In this document: in pieces, positions 61,711-64,000 of the stretch
Numbering within the stretch: position 1 is the first letter of the stretch
Layout of the letters: every line of letters starts with the position of its first letter
Origin: Streptomyces sp. PKU-EA00015
GTDB taxonomy: Bacteria; Actinomycetota; Actinomycetes; Streptomycetales; Streptomycetaceae
NCBI RefSeq assembly: GCF_013387495.1
Contig: NZ_JABZEE010000007.1
Coordinates: 1-64,000, forward strand
Direction of reading: 5' to 3'
Length of the DNA stretch: 64,000 bases
Notes under the pieces: model-generated
Told to the model about the DNA's origin: nothing
Databases searched by the model: none
Seen by the model: the letters and a program-made list of their open reading frames with translations, nothing else
Translations under genes and position numbers: made by a program

Positions 61711-62166
61711 ATGGACGCCGTGGATAGGCAGCTCATCCAGGCCCTGCGCGAGAACGGCAGGGCCTCGTACGCCGAGCTCGGCCGGCTCGTGGGGCTCTCC
61801 GGCCCCTCCGTGACCGACCGCATCAACCGCCTGGAGGCGGCGGGGGTCATCACCGGCTACCGCGCCACCGTGGACGCGGCCTCGCTCGGCCTCGGCGTCA
61901 CGGCCCTCATCGGCATCTCGCTCTCGGACGCCGCCGACCACGAGGACGTCGCCCGCCGGCTGCGGGACCTCGCCGAGATCGAGGACTGCTGGTTCATCGC
62001 CGGCGACGACTCGTACATGCTCAAGGTGCGCGCCAGCGACGTCGACGGCCTGGAGAAGACCATCCGCCGGCTCTCCGGCACCCGCGGCGTCTCGCGCACC
62101 CGCACCACGATCGTCCTCTCCACCAAGTGGGAGAACCGCGTCGGAGACCTCCCCGACGAGGCGTGA
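61711..62166 (+). CDS. Lrp/AsnC-family transcriptional regulator
   Basis: This 151-residue protein has an N-terminal winged helix (LIQALRENGRASYAELGRLV, SGPSVTDRINRLE) and a C-terminal RAM domain (YMLKVRASDVDGLEKTIRRL) that binds an amino acid or related ligand. The ATG at 61711 has GGAAGG 9 bases before it; an in-frame start upstream at 61639 is less likely. It sits between mqnM and mqnE, so it may control menaquinone synthesis, which is inference. Confidence 0.9.
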   Translation: MDAVDRQLIQALRENGRASYAELGRLVGLSGPSVTDRINRLEAAGVITGYRATVDAASLGLGVTALIGISLSDAADHEDVARRLRDLAEIEDCWFIAGDDSYMLKVRASDVDGLEKTIRRLSGTRGVSRTRTTIVLSTKWENRVGDLPDEA

Positions 62167-62269
62167 GTCACCCGCCGCCCGCCGTACCGCCCCGCCCGTG
62201 AAGGGACGCCAGGGCGGGGGAGTACGGTGGGCGGAGCCTGTTTTACGTGGAGATATGGGAGGCGGCCAG

Positions 62270-63433
62270 GTGGACGCGGGACTCAAGCGCGAGCTGGAGG
62301 AGAAGGTCCGGGCCGGTGAGCGGCTGACCCGTGAGGACGGCATCGCGCTCTACGCGTCGGACGACCTGGCCTGGCTCGGCGGTCTCGCCCACGAGGTCCG
62401 CACGCGCAAGAACGGCGACGTGGTCCACTTCAACGTCAACCGCCACCTCAACATGACCAACGTGTGCACCGCGTCGTGCGCCTACTGCTCGTTCCAGCGC
62501 AAGCCGGGCGAGAAGGACGCGTACACCATGCGCATCGAGGAGGCCGTCCGCCTCGCCAAGGCGATGGAGAACGAGAACCTCACCGAGCTGCACATCGTCA
62601 ACGGCCTCCACCCCAACCTGCCGTGGCGGTACTACCCGCGTTCGCTCAGCGAGCTGAAGAAGGCCCTGCCGAACGTCTCGCTGAAGGCCTTCACCGCCAC
62701 CGAGATCCACCACTTCGAGACCATCTCGGGGCTGTCCGCCTCCGAGATCCTCGACGAGCTGATCGAGGCCGGCCTCGAATCGCTGACCGGCGGCGGCGCG
62801 GAGATCTTCGACTGGGAGGTCCGCCAGCACATCGTCGACCACCGCACCCACTGGGAGGACTGGTCGCGCATCCACCGCCTGGCGCACGAGAAGGGCCTCA
62901 AGACCCCGTGCACGATGCTGTACGGGCACATCGAGGAGCCGCGCCACCGCGTCGACCACGTCCTGCGGCTGCGTGAACTCCAGGACGAGACCGGCGGCTT
63001 CCAGGTCTTCATCCCCCTTCGCTACCAGCACGACTTCGTCGACATGCAGGACGGCAAGGTCCGCAACAAGCTGCAGGCGCGCACGACCATGGCGACGGGC
63101 GCGGAGGCGCTGAAGACCTTCGCGGTCTCCCGCCTGCTGTTCGACAACATCCAGCACGTCAAGGTCTTCTGGGTGATGCACGGCGTGCAGACCGCCCAAC
63201 TCGCCCTCCAGCACGGCGCGGACGACATGGACGGCTCGGTCGTCGAGTACAAGATCACGCACGACGCCGACAACTACGGCACGCCGAACAAGCTCACCCG
63301 CGACGACCTGCTCGACCTGATCCGCGACGCCGGCTTCCGCCCGGTCGAGCGCAACACGCGCTACGAGATCATCCGCGAGTACCCCGGCCCGGACGCCTCC
63401 CGCCGTGAGTCCCCGCAGCCGATGCGTGTCTGA
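62270..63433 (+). CDS. mqnE: Aminofutalosine synthase MqnE (radical SAM)
   Basis: This 387-residue radical SAM enzyme joins 3-(1-carboxyvinyloxy)benzoate to the adenosyl radical to give aminofutalosine, an early step of menaquinone synthesis. The 4Fe-4S motif is CTASCAYCSF (CxxxCxxC). The GTG at 62270 has GGGAGG 7 bases upstream and gives the conserved MDAGLKRELEEKV start. A terminator follows. Its presence with mqnL, P and M confirms the futalosine rather than the Men route. Confidence 0.96.
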   Translation: MDAGLKRELEEKVRAGERLTREDGIALYASDDLAWLGGLAHEVRTRKNGDVVHFNVNRHLNMTNVCTASCAYCSFQRKPGEKDAYTMRIEEAVRLAKAMENENLTELHIVNGLHPNLPWRYYPRSLSELKKALPNVSLKAFTATEIHHFETISGLSASEILDELIEAGLESLTGGGAEIFDWEVRQHIVDHRTHWEDWSRIHRLAHEKGLKTPCTMLYGHIEEPRHRVDHVLRLRELQDETGGFQVFIPLRYQHDFVDMQDGKVRNKLQARTTMATGAEALKTFAVSRLLFDNIQHVKVFWVMHGVQTAQLALQHGADDMDGSVVEYKITHDADNYGTPNKLTRDDLLDLIRDAGFRPVERNTRYEIIREYPGPDASRRESPQPMRV

Positions 63434-63443
63434 CGCCCAGTGA

Positions 63444-63477
63444 CTCCGCCCCCGCGGTCCCCGGCCCGGGGGCGGAG
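63444..63477 (+). terminator. Terminator after mqnE
   Basis: An 11-bp stem (63444-63454 with 63467-63477) and 12-base loop start 10 bases after the mqnE stop. Confidence 0.75.
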
Positions 63478-63542
63478 CGCCGTCCGTCTCGGACCCTGGA
63501 ATTCTGTGTTCCCGCCGCCGGGCCTTTCCTACGCTGGGGCGC

Positions 63543-64000
63543 ATGGCTCTCACCTTCGAACTCGATCCGCCCGGTGGGCCGGCTCTGCGTGACGGCGTGC
63601 TGGAGCTGTGGGCCGACGTCAGCAATGCCGGCGGGGCCGTCGGCTTCGTGCCGCCCGCCACGGTCGACGACATACGTCCCGAGTGGGTCAAGCACCTGAC
63701 GGCCATGGCCGAGGGCCGGATGAGGCTGCTCGTCGGGCGCGACGAGGACGGCGAGATCGCGGCCACGGCGTTCCTCGCGCTCAACACGCACCGCCTGATG
63801 ACCCACTGGATCTGGCTCTACACCGTCATGGTCCACCCCCGTCACCAGGGCAAGGGCTGCGGCCGCGAGCTGATGGCCGCCGCCGCGGAGGCCGCCCGGG
63901 GTCTGGACGGCATCGAGGCGATACGCCTCACCTGCCGGGGCGGCACCGGCGCCGACCGGTTCTACAGCGCCTGCGGGTACAAGGAGGTCGGCCGCGTACC
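63543..64000 (+). CDS. GNAT-family N-acetyltransferase, partial (cut by window end)
   Basis: The first 152 codons are present. They show a GNAT domain with the acetyl-CoA loop HPRHQGKGCGRELMAAAAEA and FYSACGYKEVG near the cut. The gene runs past the end of the window. The acceptor is unknown. It follows mqnE after a terminator and so should have its own promoter. Confidence 0.83.
   Translation, partial: MALTFELDPPGGPALRDGVLELWADVSNAGGAVGFVPPATVDDIRPEWVKHLTAMAEGRMRLLVGRDEDGEIAATAFLALNTHRLMTHWIWLYTVMVHPRHQGKGCGRELMAAAAEAARGLDGIEAIRLTCRGGTGADRFYSACGYKEVGRV

Noticed and set aside
1..64000. CRISPR arrays, IS elements, prophage, tRNA or rRNA genes
   Set aside because: No regularly spaced repeats with unique spacers, no transposase or integrase frames, and no cloverleaf or rRNA sequence were seen by eye; a tRNAscan or ISfinder run would be decisive.

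Overview
This window is chromosomal DNA from a high-GC actinomycete, almost certainly a Streptomyces. The evidence is the roughly 70% GC content with strong third-position bias, frequent GTG/TTG starts, the developmental sigma factor BldN with its anti-sigma RsbN, the Rex-hemACD operon, a class I lysyl-tRNA synthetase, DUF397/XRE regulatory modules, and the futalosine menaquinone genes. I see no IS element, prophage, CRISPR array, rRNA or tRNA gene.

Layout. (1) 1-16.8 kb: an acetoin-utilisation-type deacetylase block, then a conserved actinobacterial housekeeping and developmental block: a small MerR/excisionase-type HTH protein, a 32-residue ribosomal protein (bS22), an epimerase, an acyltransferase, rsbN-bldN, a SerB-like HAD phosphatase, a glutaredoxin, and rex-hemA-hemC-hemD, which ends in a 19-bp hairpin. 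hemB follows at 17.9 kb. (2) 18.9-24.9 kb, accessory: a TetR-controlled mini-operon (53-residue peptide, VOC protein, DUF1772 protein), a WhiJ-like module (DUF397, XRE, HATPase), a GH19 chitinase with a DasR-like operator, and an imine-reductase-type oxidoreductase. (3) 25-28.8 kb: argS and lysS, divergent. (4) 28.8-44.7 kb, mostly accessory: a DUF2637 membrane protein, two DUF3558 lipoproteins, RtcB, SDR and GNAT, a secreted protein followed by a 16-bp minisatellite, a TetR/FAD-monooxygenase pair with three clear operators, MarR, Mut7-C, NmrA, a phosphoesterase, AraC, a DinB-like protein and a GT2. (5) 44.7-53.5 kb: hemL, a histidine phosphatase, a Tat lipoprotein, then the System II cytochrome c maturation genes resA-ccdA-resB-ccsB. 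(6) 53.5-58.3 kb: a translationally coupled pair (STAND-like NTPase and membrane-anchored periplasmic-binding-fold receptor) that I could not assign, a nucleoside deaminase, and a PLDc_N protein followed by a LysR relic. (7) 58.4-64 kb: late menaquinone genes mqnL-mqnP-mqnM, a 48-residue ORF, an AsnC/Lrp regulator and mqnE, then a GNAT gene that runs off the end.

How it works together. Much of the core DNA serves respiration: a redox-sensed (Rex) tetrapyrrole operon, hemB and hemL elsewhere, cytochrome c assembly, and menaquinone synthesis. The rest is development (BldN/RsbN, the WhiJ-like module) and small stress or detoxification units under their own regulators. The best candidate for an undescribed system is the STAND-like NTPase plus anchored receptor pair at 53.5-57.1 kb.
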